A DNA stretch of 52,033 nt from a virus: positions 1 to 52,033 of the IMG/VR virus record IMGVR_UViG_3300033153_010635, one strand, 5' to 3'. The notes under the pieces were generated by a model. That model did not search any database and was not told the origin of the DNA. It was given only the letters and a program-made list of their open reading frames with translations. Positions 42,835-49,880 of the stretch are shown here, piece after piece; position 1 is the first letter of the stretch; each line of letters starts with the position of its first letter. Made by a program: the position numbers and the translations under genes.

Positions 42835-42900
42835 CTTCATTCATCCAAGCTGCTACCTCAGGTTGATACCTCGGCTTGACCTGGCCACTCCACTATAGTT

Positions 42901-43383
42901 CTAGGCTTTCTTCTTTCGGCGTCCACGAGCACTACGACGACGCTTGGGCTTGGGAGCCTCTTCCTCTTCTTCCTCTTCTTCCTCTTCTTCTTCCTCTTCT
43001 TCCTCTTCTTCCTCTTCTTCCTCTTCGGGCTCGGGCTCGGGCTCGGGCTTCACCTTCGCCGGCCGACCACGCTTAGCCTTAGGCTTTTCAGTTGCCTCGG
43101 AAGTCTTCACCTTCGCGGGACGACCACGCTTAGCCTTCGGCTTTTCAGGCTCAGGTTCAGGCTCAGTTTCGGGAGGATCATCGAACTGACTATCGAACCA
43201 CAGAACGAGAACTTTCTTCGCCGGATTGAAATCCGCAGGAGCATTCAGGACATTTGCATTCGCAATATACTGCATTGTGACGTCACGTACAGTTTCGTAC
43301 GTATCCCCATCAGTAGACTTCAGAACGAGAAGCTCCTTATTTGGGGTACCGCCGAGATGCTTCTTAAGTTCACCTACTTTCAT
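42901..43383 (-). CDS. AT-hook / poly-glutamate DNA-binding protein, 160 aa
   Basis: Residues 1-70 are a small folded domain (MKVGELKKHLGGTPNKELLV). Residues 75-115 contain two copies of KPKAKRGRPAKVK, the AT-hook motif that inserts into the minor groove of A/T-rich DNA. A run of about 23 glutamates follows, then a basic end (PKRRRSARGRRKKK). The combination resembles nucleoid-associated proteins that alternate DNA-binding and acidic segments. It has its own promoter (43445-43473) and terminator, so it may be strongly expressed. It may condense or protect phage DNA or titrate host proteins. Confidence 0.78.
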   Translation of the reverse strand: MKVGELKKHLGGTPNKELLVLKSTDGDTYETVRDVTMQYIANANVLNAPADFNPAKKVLVLWFDSQFDDPPETEPEPEPEKPKAKRGRPAKVKTSEATEKPKAKRGRPAKVKPEPEPEPEEEEEEEEEEEEEEEEEEEEEEEAPKPKRRRSARGRRKKKA

Positions 43384-43444
43384 TTCTCTTTCTCCCTTTT
43401 CTCAAGAGTTGAATTTTTCACCATGTCGAATTTGACATAAACCT

Positions 43445-43473
43445 AAACTAAACCCAAAAACGCACTATGTCAA
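43445..43473 (-). promoter_or_regulatory. Promoter of the AT-hook gene
   Basis: A perfect TTGACA (43468-43473) in the context AACCTTGACATA is followed at 17 nt by TAGTTT (43445-43450), a weak -10. It lies in the 100-nt gap upstream of the gene, one of the longest in this operon, and shares its -35 context with the promoter at 49545-49573. Confidence 0.55.
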
Positions 43474-43484
43474 GGTTTTTTGAA

Positions 43485-44255
43485 TTAGAATTTACCTCCT
43501 TTTGGCTGAAAACACGTATACCACGGAAAGACGCATTCTAAATATCGCTCTTCTACGTATGTATAATTCTCGTATTCACGCACCATTTCAAGCACCATAT
43601 CCTCTGAATAAGCATAGACAGTAGACCCGCTAGGACAAAAAGAAGCCACTATATAACCTCTATTTGACCTCAAAACGGTACATTCATCTTGTTGCTCTAC
43701 ATACCCAATAACCCTCCTATCAACACAAATGTGGTATTTAGATCTAGGACATAAATTATAGTAAACACCCTCAACTGCCCGTGGATTAACAGAAATATTG
43801 TCGGGAGATAAGATCAAATTATCATACTTGAGGTCGCCATCGACATCGACCTCAGCGATATATGAGTCGGAGTTCCTGTAGAACACCCTACTGTACTCGT
43901 AAATACCATCCCCGTTGTCATCCGCACGATAATGCGTGGTCCGCTCCTGATCATCATACGAAGCCATAGTGTTAAACACACCATCTGCGTCGGGATCAGT
44001 GAAGTACCTCAAAACCCTGTCTGTCTCAGGGTCCACATCCCAGGCTTCAGAATAATCAATCGAGCCGTCCATCCCGTTATCGTAATACCGTTGTTCAAAA
44101 CCGTTATCCCTACGACAGAAAACCTTCACATTCTCGTACCAATCGAACAGATAGTCGATATCCCCTTCATCATTATATATTATATCCACCGAATATGTAG
44201 AGGCATTGACCGAAAGAGATACACACAAAACCAACAAAATTGCTAGATACCTCAT
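43485..44255 (-). CDS. Secreted protein with calcium-binding-type Asp loops, 256 aa
   Basis: A Sec signal peptide (hydrophobic residues 4-16, cleavage likely after VNA at 18) starts the protein. Four Asp/Gly loops follow: DNGMDGSID (59), DPDADGVFN (87), DDNGDGIYE (112) and DVDGDLKYD (137). Their DxDxDG-like spacing resembles EF-hand or dockerin calcium loops. The C-terminal half contains at least six Cys, possibly disulphide-bonded after export. It overlaps the previous gene as TAATG. An exported calcium-binding protein is unusual in a phage operon. Confidence 0.75.
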   Translation of the reverse strand: MRYLAILLVLCVSLSVNASTYSVDIIYNDEGDIDYLFDWYENVKVFCRRDNGFEQRYYDNGMDGSIDYSEAWDVDPETDRVLRYFTDPDADGVFNTMASYDDQERTTHYRADDNGDGIYEYSRVFYRNSDSYIAEVDVDGDLKYDNLILSPDNISVNPRAVEGVYYNLCPRSKYHICVDRRVIGYVEQQDECTVLRSNRGYIVASFCPSGSTVYAYSEDMVLEMVREYENYTYVEERYLECVFPWYTCFQPKGGKF

Positions 44256-44590
44256 TAATTCACCCCCAATTTTTTGATGTTCTCCCCAAAAACATATACT
44301 GACTCAATCAAATCCGACATAGAAATAAGATCCACTACACTAAAATATCCACGATTCTCGCATTCCATAAAATACCGAGAACGTTTACTCAACCACTCAT
44401 ATTTAAACAAAAGATCTACTTGTATAAGTTTAATATCGTAGGACAAATAGAAAATATCGTCCTTATCTGGATTCAAACCATACAGAGCGAACCTCGCCAG
44501 CACCTCTAACCCTTGACTAACAGAAAACAGGCTAGCCACTCTGAGCGCCCCCTCCAACTCAGCATCTTCAACACTGTCGAAATTAAACAT
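44255..44590 (-). CDS. Protein of unknown function, 111 aa
   Basis: The start is ATG 44590 with GAGAAGGA 8 nt upstream; a reading from TTG six codons earlier lacks a ribosome site. The protein is helical and acidic with repeated hydrophobic faces (LRVASLFSVSQGLEVLARFA). No motif recognised. It overlaps the 61-aa gene upstream by 8 nt and couples to the secreted protein downstream. Confidence 0.65.
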   Translation of the reverse strand: MFNFDSVEDAELEGALRVASLFSVSQGLEVLARFALYGLNPDKDDIFYLSYDIKLIQVDLLFKYEWLSKRSRYFMECENRGYFSVVDLISMSDLIESVYVFGENIKKLGVN

Positions 44591-44768
44591 TTCTATCTTC
44601 CTTCTCAAAAATTTTTATTTTCATATTAATAATATTCAATCTAATTTCCAGTTTTTCTTTCATTCTCTTCAATCTACTTAATTCTCTATCCCTCTCTGTA
44701 GAAATGACGATAGTGACATTGAAAGGTTGTATTGCCGGTTCAAACCTTCTTTTCAGCCATTTAAACAT
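44583..44768 (-). CDS. Small coiled-coil protein, 61 aa
   Basis: The first 20 residues are basic (FKWLKRRFEPAIQPFNVT). Residues 25-60 are a heptad-like amphipathic helix (RDRELSRLKRMKEKLEIRL). The ATG follows the ThyX stop by 2 nt with GAGGGG upstream, so it is translated from the same message. Likely an oligomeric accessory protein; function unknown. Confidence 0.65.
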   Translation of the reverse strand: MFKWLKRRFEPAIQPFNVTIVISTERDRELSRLKRMKEKLEIRLNIINMKIKIFEKEDRNV

Positions 44769-44770
44769 TA

Positions 44771-46366
44771 CTACCCCTCTGAAGAAAAACCTAAACTATC
44801 CAAAATTGAACCGTAAATTTCTGGAAGTCTCTCGCAAAACTCTCTCGCCAATGGAATCATTACTTGACGCATTTGCGGATGGGCAGGTTGAGCAGCTCGT
44901 AGACTAAAAATGTGTGCCCACTCTCTCATGTTAGCAGTCACAATTAACTCTGTCTTTAGAGAATTAGGAAGGACACTTCGTGCTTCCTCAGGTTTTGCAC
45001 CTTCCTCTATCATCTTAGTATAGACTTCCTCACACTCCTCCATATGCGAAAACCACAATTTATATAAAGTACTCTGATGCTCCCAAAAAGGAACTTCGAC
45101 AAAAGCCACTTCTCCAGAATAATTGCAGTACCGTGAACTGTTGTGGACAACAAACCCATCCGCTACATAATTATGATAGGGAGCTTTCATTTCGATATCG
45201 TAAGTACTTTCCTCACCAACCGGCTCAATACTGACAATAACATCTGACACAGCTTTCTTTCCAACATGCCATCCGTGGTGAGCTACGCTATGGCAATGGA
45301 CACACAATTTTACGAGATTGTCATCAAAATTATTTTTTGGATCCTCGTCGATATGATGAACCTCTTCGCCTGGGTCTCCACAAATAGCGCAAATAAATTT
45401 CTCTCTTAACCTGTTAACTCCGTAACTTCTAGACACTCCACCCTTCCAATTACTATTTTCCTCCCCTTCTCCGTTATTATGGTGATTCTTTCGTAAAGAA
45501 TCCCCCTGACTAGCAACAGATGGATGGTCATACTCCGTTAAACCTTTATTCCACACTACCCTTCCAGAATCGTATTGCGCTTGGTTAGTTCTACGTGCCT
45601 TCTCTAGGGTTTCCTCTGTGTGATTTCTTTGATACTTTTCCTTATTTTTGTCGTTCTTGTGCTTCTCGAAAATACCTAATCTATGTAAACGATCCAAAAC
45701 TGATCTATAAGGAGCGCCGTGTTTATCAGCGATCTCTTGAGGAGATAAACTACGATATTCATCCTCTAAAATCTCATCATCTATTCTCAACAAACAAGAA
45801 CGACCATTAACCAACACTTGATCGCCAACCTCCAAATCACCCAAAACAGAAAACTCTCCGTCCAAACATAGAAAACGATGATTTTCAGTACAAATGATCT
45901 GATAGCCTCGGCTAGTAGTCACTTTGAAAACCGGCTGCACACCTTTATAAAAAATATTTTTTATCTTATTTCTAATTAACACATTATCTTTACCTACACT
46001 ATTGAGATGTAAAGTTTTATTATGCGTCTTACCGTAACAAGTAGATTCTCGATCATACAAATCTTTAATAGTATACTTCTTGTGTACCTTAGTACTGCCC
46101 ACTACACACTCTTGGCTAAAAGATGCGATTCTATGTCTCACAAGTTCGTGTGAAACTCCCCGATCAACAATAAATCGGACGGAAGCGCTTTTGTGCTCAA
46201 TTACACTCCAATGTCCCCTCTTAGTAATCATTTTCACAAACTTTTCAGCACTTTTCTTAGTAATCCTTTTTTCAGATTTATAACAAACCCTCCCAAATCT
46301 CTCGATATCAGCAAGTGTGCTTTCTGGAAAACATTCTATCTCGTAACTTGGTTGTACAATTCGCAT
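44771..46366 (-). CDS. thyX: Flavin-dependent thymidylate synthase ThyX interrupted by an intein
   Basis: A 531-codon frame. Residues 1-86 plus 410-531 form a 208-residue ThyX. The signature RHR-x7-S is split: RHRIASFSQE is followed after splicing by SSRYCNYS. Other conserved features are EHKSASVRFIVDRGVSHE and NSLKTELIVTANMREWAHIF. ThyX makes dTMP from dUMP using FADH2 and methylene-tetrahydrofolate, and serves as a stand-alone dTMP source. The intein (residues 87-409) interrupts the catalytic loop, so splicing is essential for activity. It lies upstream of small unknown genes. Confidence 0.93.
   Translation of the reverse strand: MRIVQPSYEIECFPESTLADIERFGRVCYKSEKRITKKSAEKFVKMITKRGHWSVIEHKSASVRFIVDRGVSHELVRHRIASFSQECVVGSTKVHKKYTIKDLYDRESTCYGKTHNKTLHLNSVGKDNVLIRNKIKNIFYKGVQPVFKVTTSRGYQIICTENHRFLCLDGEFSVLGDLEVGDQVLVNGRSCLLRIDDEILEDEYRSLSPQEIADKHGAPYRSVLDRLHRLGIFEKHKNDKNKEKYQRNHTEETLEKARRTNQAQYDSGRVVWNKGLTEYDHPSVASQGDSLRKNHHNNGEGEENSNWKGGVSRSYGVNRLREKFICAICGDPGEEVHHIDEDPKNNFDDNLVKLCVHCHSVAHHGWHVGKKAVSDVIVSIEPVGEESTYDIEMKAPYHNYVADGFVVHNSSRYCNYSGEVAFVEVPFWEHQSTLYKLWFSHMEECEEVYTKMIEEGAKPEEARSVLPNSLKTELIVTANMREWAHIFSLRAAQPAHPQMRQVMIPLAREFCERLPEIYGSILDSLGFSSEG
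45140..46108 (-). mobile_element. Intein in ThyX, 323 aa, HNH homing endonuclease
   Basis: It begins with Cys (TGT at 46106-46108) and ends VVHN before Ser+1. Block B has CTENHRFLC, and block F/G reads YDIEMKAPYHNYVADGFVVHN-like. An HTH (LSPQEIADKHGAPYRSVLDR) and a NUMOD3-like segment (WNKGLTEYDHPSVASQGDSL) precede an HNH nuclease core: CAICGDPGEEVHHIDEDPKN, then CVHCHSVAHH. This differs in nuclease type from the portal intein. All splice-site residues are intact. Confidence 0.92.
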
Positions 46367-46369
46367 TAC

Positions 46370-46621
46370 CTACTTCCTAACAACTTTTTGCTCTAGAGAA
46401 ATTACCCAAACATGTTCCACCTCGGTTGGTCCGTACTTTTCGATAGCCTTTATTTTTACTAAATCACCAGCATGGGAAGAAAGAAAAGCAGCGTCACCAG
46501 GAATTTCTACTTTGTGTTTTACCCAATGACCTGTCCACCCATTCTCAAAAGTACTATTAATAGCAACACCAACAATCGCTGTCCAATAACTAGAGTTATT
46601 AGCCGTGTTTACTCCGACCAA
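46370..46621 (-). CDS. Protein of unknown function, 83 aa, uncertain start
   Basis: A beta-rich, Asn/Trp-containing domain (WTAIVGVAINSTFENGWTGH). The only upstream start before a stop is TTG 46621, which has no ribosome site. The preceding 27-codon transmembrane ORF overlaps it in the -1 relation, so the soluble part may be the C-terminus of a membrane-anchored protein made by frameshifting or split by a mutation. It lies between the triple-HTH gene and ThyX. Confidence 0.5.
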   Translation of the reverse strand: MVGVNTANNSSYWTAIVGVAINSTFENGWTGHWVKHKVEIPGDAAFLSSHAGDLVKIKAIEKYGPTEVEHVWVISLEQKVVRK

Positions 46622-46692
46622 TGTTCTACAACAAAACTAATGGCAACAACAAACAAAACCCCACAAACAAAACCAATTATAAAAATTCCCAC
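46609..46692 (-). CDS. Candidate transmembrane microprotein, 27 aa, GTG start
   Basis: Starting with GTG at 46692, which shares its first G with the TAG of the triple-HTH gene, the frame encodes (M)GIFIIGFVCGVLFVVAISF followed by VVEHWSE and TAA. It is a nearly complete membrane helix. Its end overlaps the 83-aa ORF, which has no good start of its own. It may be a free microprotein or the anchor of a frameshifted 110-residue membrane protein. Confidence 0.5.
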   Translation of the reverse strand: MGIFIIGFVCGVLFVVAISFVVEHWSE

Positions 46693-47519
46693 TACAACAT
46701 CTCTTTAGCAATTTTAATGAGTTTTTTGCTTCCCAACTTCTCAGCAATTTCTTTTGCTCGTAAAGAAGAAAGATGCTTGCCGTTTTGAATCTGGGAAACA
46801 TACTGAGGAGAAAACCCGATTATATCTGCGATTTTCACATTATTCAACTTCTTAGCTTGCTTTACAGCAGTCAGAGCTTTGCCAAACTTCGCCCTCCACT
46901 TCAACATCTTCTTGGTAATCGGTACTCCAACACCTTTGCGTCCGTACTTTACACTAATTTTCTTCACTTCCTTTCGGAGCTTAACCAGATATTCCTCCGA
47001 ATACTTGGTATAAGGGGCATCAGCAAAATCCTCTTCTTCCGGATCCAAAGTCTCGACGATTTGAGCAGCTTTATAATGAGTCAAAGATGCTCGGAAATTC
47101 TCGATAGCAATCAAATAAGACGTAGTACAGCCTACTTCCGAACACAATTGAGAAATAGTTTCACCATTTAGAAGCCGCCACTTCCTCATTTCCAATCCAA
47201 ACGCCTCCTTCCAGATCTCGTCTTCTTCTAGGAAAGTGTCGTATAGATCGAAAGCATACTCTTCGGCGGACTCGGGATCCATCATCTCGTCACTTGGTTT
47301 AGTACTAAGTTCCAAACCAAACTCGTTCATCTGATTCAAATATCCCAGAGTACCTTCCTCACTGATAGCACCCCACTCCAATTTACCATACCAGCCCACA
47401 GAAATGCCTAACTCATCAGCCAGTTCTGCCGAAGAATATCCGGAAAAAACTCGTGCTTCTCGTAGCTCGGCTCCAGCATCAATAATCCACTTAAATCTAT
47501 CGGTAGAATACAAACCCAT
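46692..47519 (-). CDS. Triple helix-turn-helix (XRE-type) regulator, 275 aa
   Basis: Three Cro/C1-type HTH domains: residues about 18-50 (LREARVFSGYSSAELADELG), 110-150 (RKWRLLNGETISQLCSEVG) and 210-270 (AVKQAKKLNNVKIADIIGFS, then SPQYVSQIQNGKHLSS). Acidic linkers separate them. One HTH per chain is usual; three suggest recognition of long or multi-site operators. AAAGGAG precedes ATG 47519. The iteron array at 50135-50313 is a candidate target. Likely the main regulator of the early/middle operon. Confidence 0.8.
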   Translation of the reverse strand: MGLYSTDRFKWIIDAGAELREARVFSGYSSAELADELGISVGWYGKLEWGAISEEGTLGYLNQMNEFGLELSTKPSDEMMDPESAEEYAFDLYDTFLEEDEIWKEAFGLEMRKWRLLNGETISQLCSEVGCTTSYLIAIENFRASLTHYKAAQIVETLDPEEEDFADAPYTKYSEEYLVKLRKEVKKISVKYGRKGVGVPITKKMLKWRAKFGKALTAVKQAKKLNNVKIADIIGFSPQYVSQIQNGKHLSSLRAKEIAEKLGSKKLIKIAKEML

Positions 47520-47536
47520 TTTTCAAACTCCTTTCT

Positions 47537-47950
47537 TTAGAAACAACCTTTGTGATCTGGATCAATACAAAACCCCTGATGTAAAGCAGCAAAATCAGGC
47601 ATTCCAAAACTCTGACTAAGTATAGTAGCGTCCAACAACATAGGTGGCATTACAATTTGCGTTCCAGCACATAATTCAACTTTGACGTGAATACACCCAT
47701 TCTCTTTTTCCCTAGAGTCACCGATACATTGAAGAGCTACTTCCATATCAAAATCTTTTTCACCTACTTTTTTTCGTAATTCTTCAACATCTTCTGGGTA
47801 CCGAGAAACAGGCACTAACCAAACCGCCTTCCATTTCTCTATAAAATTTTCTAAAGCGTCCACAGAATCAACCAGCTTTAACTCGCTAACATAAGTGCTC
47901 GTTAATTCATTACTAGTAATATCATAACCTGGAACATCAACAACATTCAT
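47537..47950 (-). CDS. Protein of unknown function, 137 aa
   Basis: An acidic, mixed alpha/beta protein with several Cys near the end (CIDPDHKGCF). It overlaps the ribbon-helix-helix gene as TAATG and precedes the triple-HTH regulator. The C-terminal Cys/His cluster might bind a metal. No family recognised. Confidence 0.6.
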   Translation of the reverse strand: MNVVDVPGYDITSNELTSTYVSELKLVDSVDALENFIEKWKAVWLVPVSRYPEDVEELRKKVGEKDFDMEVALQCIGDSREKENGCIHVKVELCAGTQIVMPPMLLDATILSQSFGMPDFAALHQGFCIDPDHKGCF

Positions 47951-48159
47951 TATTTTTCCTCTTGCTGGTTTTCCAATGCTTGAATTAAAAGAAAACGAAC
48001 TGCCTCAGCTCTAGTCACTTTGATTCCTGGTCTTTCATCAGCCATTTTTTGTGCAAATACTTCTATTTGCTCTATAAGTTTTTTTGGTATTCTCGTAGAA
48101 AATACTATCATCGCACCATTATCGTGACTGCTTGAATAAAAAGATTGTTGCCCAGACAT
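47950..48159 (-). CDS. Ribbon-helix-helix DNA-binding protein, 69 aa
   Basis: After a short flexible N-terminus, residues 17-62 follow the RHH (CopG/Arc-like) pattern: strand IVFSTRIP, helix KKLIEQIEVFAQKM, turn with IKVTRAEAVRFLLIQALE. RHH proteins bind DNA as dimers inserting the strand into the major groove. GGAGG precedes the ATG. It lies next to the triple-HTH gene; likely a regulator of this operon. Confidence 0.75.
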   Translation of the reverse strand: MSGQQSFYSSSHDNGAMIVFSTRIPKKLIEQIEVFAQKMADERPGIKVTRAEAVRFLLIQALENQQEEK

Positions 48160-48162
48160 TAT

Positions 48163-48486
48163 TTAATTTCCTCCCGATTTTCCTGGATGACGACTTAGAC
48201 CAAACGTCTGTCGTGCATTTAAAGTTGCTTCAAGGAGTTTATTAAACCAACTCATGTATGTCTCCCAAGCCTTATTGAGAGTGGATTCCAGATCCTCGAT
48301 TATACAAAACCCGCAATGCAGATTTTCTTCGCTAAATGGATCAATAAACACTCCAACTCGGTATCGTTCGTTAACCTCACAATTTACCAAAAAACACACA
48401 GGACCAATAGTTGTTTTTGCTCGTCTATCAGTACCCTCCCAAACTGCTTTTGGCCAAATATTCTGAACTGCTTCTAAAACATTCAT
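48163..48486 (-). CDS. Protein of unknown function, 107 aa
   Basis: A mixed alpha/beta protein with an N-terminal helix (LEAVQNIWPKAVWEGTDR), two Cys close together (HCGFC) and a helical, basic C-terminus (ATLNARQTFGLSRHPG). No family recognised. It is located in the leftward operon between zinc-ribbon and RHH genes. Confidence 0.6.
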   Translation of the reverse strand: MNVLEAVQNIWPKAVWEGTDRRAKTTIGPVCFLVNCEVNERYRVGVFIDPFSEENLHCGFCIIEDLESTLNKAWETYMSWFNKLLEATLNARQTFGLSRHPGKSGGN

Positions 48487-48489
48487 TTT

Positions 48490-48777
48490 TTATTCTTTCT
48501 CTCGTTTCTTCAGACACCAGGCGCAAAGATCATCGTCTTCGAATTCAGCGACATTTCCACAGAGTTGTCGTGCGCATGATTTTTGTCGTGTTTTATTGTC
48601 GTGTTCGCTACTTATTTTTAAGGAAATATCCGTCCCACAATGACCGCAGCTTATAGTAGCAATACTGTTAGACATTTTTCGTGCGTCATAATGCAAACTA
48701 CATAATTTATGTGTCTCTACCATGATTCCAGTTAAATAGCCACAATCAGTACATATCGCTATATGATCATATTTCAT
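48490..48777 (-). CDS. Zinc-binding protein with multiple Cys pairs, 95 aa
   Basis: Cys pairs CTDC (residue 9), CGHC (residue 44), CARQLC (residue 68) and CAWC (residue 84), with extra Cys/His residues, form two likely zinc sites. The rest is hydrophilic. It is translated from the same operon with GGAGC upstream of the ATG. Probable nucleic-acid- or protein-binding zinc ribbon; unknown role. Confidence 0.65.
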   Translation of the reverse strand: MKYDHIAICTDCGYLTGIMVETHKLCSLHYDARKMSNSIATISCGHCGTDISLKISSEHDNKTRQKSCARQLCGNVAEFEDDDLCAWCLKKREKE

Positions 48778-48796
48778 TTTCCAGCTCCTTTTTTAT

Positions 48797-49234
48797 TTAT
48801 CTAGAATACCAATCTCCACAAGCCTCTCGATCTTTGTTTGGTACTTTTCGCTTCAAACAACTTTCTGCTTCATCGTAAGATCCCTCATCCAAATATCGAC
48901 AATTATCACAAGTGTGAATATAAGTTTTTTCTTCTTTAAAAGTTGTTTTACATACTGGCCAGTATTCACACCCATTTAATTCACAATTATCACAAGAGGG
49001 AGTAGGGAGTTTTCTTCCTGCAAGCATTTTTTGTAGATGAGGAAACTCACTTAAGTCTTCAGGATGCTGAAATGCCACTCTAAGACCTAGTTTAATAGCT
49101 TCACAATTCAGAGATTCGATTCGCATATTAGCACCTGTTGTTTTATCTACATCATAACCTGCTTCCAATGCTTTGGCTAGCCAAGCAATATTTTCTTGTC
49201 GCTCAATTTCTTTTTTCGTTTTTTCGTTACTCAT
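48797..49234 (-). CDS. Cys-rich protein with capsid-type N-terminal motif, 145 aa
   Basis: Residues 20-52 (AKALEAGYDVDK, then TGANMRIESLNCEAIKLGL) repeat the pattern of the major capsid N-terminus and the protease C-terminus. Residues 80-145 carry four Cys pairs in Cys-x-x-Cys-like spacing (CDNC, NGCEYWPVC, CDNC, CLKRKVPNKDREAC), probably two zinc sites. GAGAGG precedes the ATG. It is the second gene of the leftward operon, away from the virion genes. Because of the shared motif it may be targeted into the capsid. Confidence 0.65.
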   Translation of the reverse strand: MSNEKTKKEIERQENIAWLAKALEAGYDVDKTTGANMRIESLNCEAIKLGLRVAFQHPEDLSEFPHLQKMLAGRKLPTPSCDNCELNGCEYWPVCKTTFKEEKTYIHTCDNCRYLDEGSYDEAESCLKRKVPNKDREACGDWYSR

Positions 49235-49259
49235 TTTCTAAACCTCTCCAGAGAATCGA

Positions 49260-49502
49260 TTACCACTTATAATCCTTCGTCTCTTCTTTTACCGTCTTAA
49301 TATGCATATCAATCATCTCGCTTCGATATCCCCAACCATTTTTCAAGTCAATACTTAGATACACACAGCTAGATCTATCAGTGGCAAAATATATTAACTC
49401 TTGAAAAATAATAAAAACTTTATCCAGTTCCTTCTCGCTAGAAACACTCATAGACGAGAACTCTTCAAAACGCTGATCAAAGAAATTGAAATAATCACCC
49501 AT
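49260..49502 (-). CDS. Protein of unknown function, 80 aa, first gene of the leftward operon
   Basis: An aromatic-rich acidic protein (MGDYFNFFDQRFEEFSSM, then FIIFQELIYFATD). TAGGAG precedes the ATG, and the promoter at 49545-49573 lies just upstream, so this is probably the first translated gene of the operon. No family recognised. Confidence 0.65.
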   Translation of the reverse strand: MGDYFNFFDQRFEEFSSMSVSSEKELDKVFIIFQELIYFATDRSSCVYLSIDLKNGWGYRSEMIDMHIKTVKEETKDYKW

Positions 49503-49544
49503 TATCTTGGCTCCTATATAGAAGACAGATAGACCGATACCAGC

Positions 49545-49573
49545 ACTGTATAACTAATACCAAGAGTTGTCAA
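49545..49573 (-). promoter_or_regulatory. Promoter of the leftward middle operon
   Basis: Perfect TTGACA (49568-49573) with TACAGT (49545-49550) at 17 nt, preceded by TTATA giving an alternative -10 TATACA at 15 nt. The context AGACCTTGACA recurs at 43468 and, in weaker form, at 41237. The expected start is about 35 nt before ATG 49502. Confidence 0.7.
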
Positions 49574-49880
49574 GGTCTAAGTTTACTACTATTAGAGAAC
49601 AAATCACCAGTACCACAATGTAGTAGTATAAGTAGACAGGAGAATTATACAGAAGAGGTCCCTCCCTTCTAAGTTTTGAGTATTCAATCAGGTCGGTGAT
49701 AGTCGGTCCATGAGCGAGAACCAGAGGAGTGTAATAGGGGGCAGAGGAGGTCTGTGTAGGGACGTACTAGATGGATAGGTGTGTTGGTGAGGGGGACGGT
49801 ACGAGGGAGGCTGTATGAGCCGATAAGGGGTTCCACAACTAGGGTGTGTAATGTTACTGCTATACTGTAGTTACGGTACG

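Noticed and set aside
42787-42844. N-terminal 19 codons of the UDG gene
   Set aside because: The stretch forms the AT-hook gene's terminator, and a GTG with a good ribosome site follows it.
42944-43189. Rightward poly-Ser/Gly ORF
   Set aside because: It is the antisense image of the poly-Glu and AT-hook codons of the real leftward gene.
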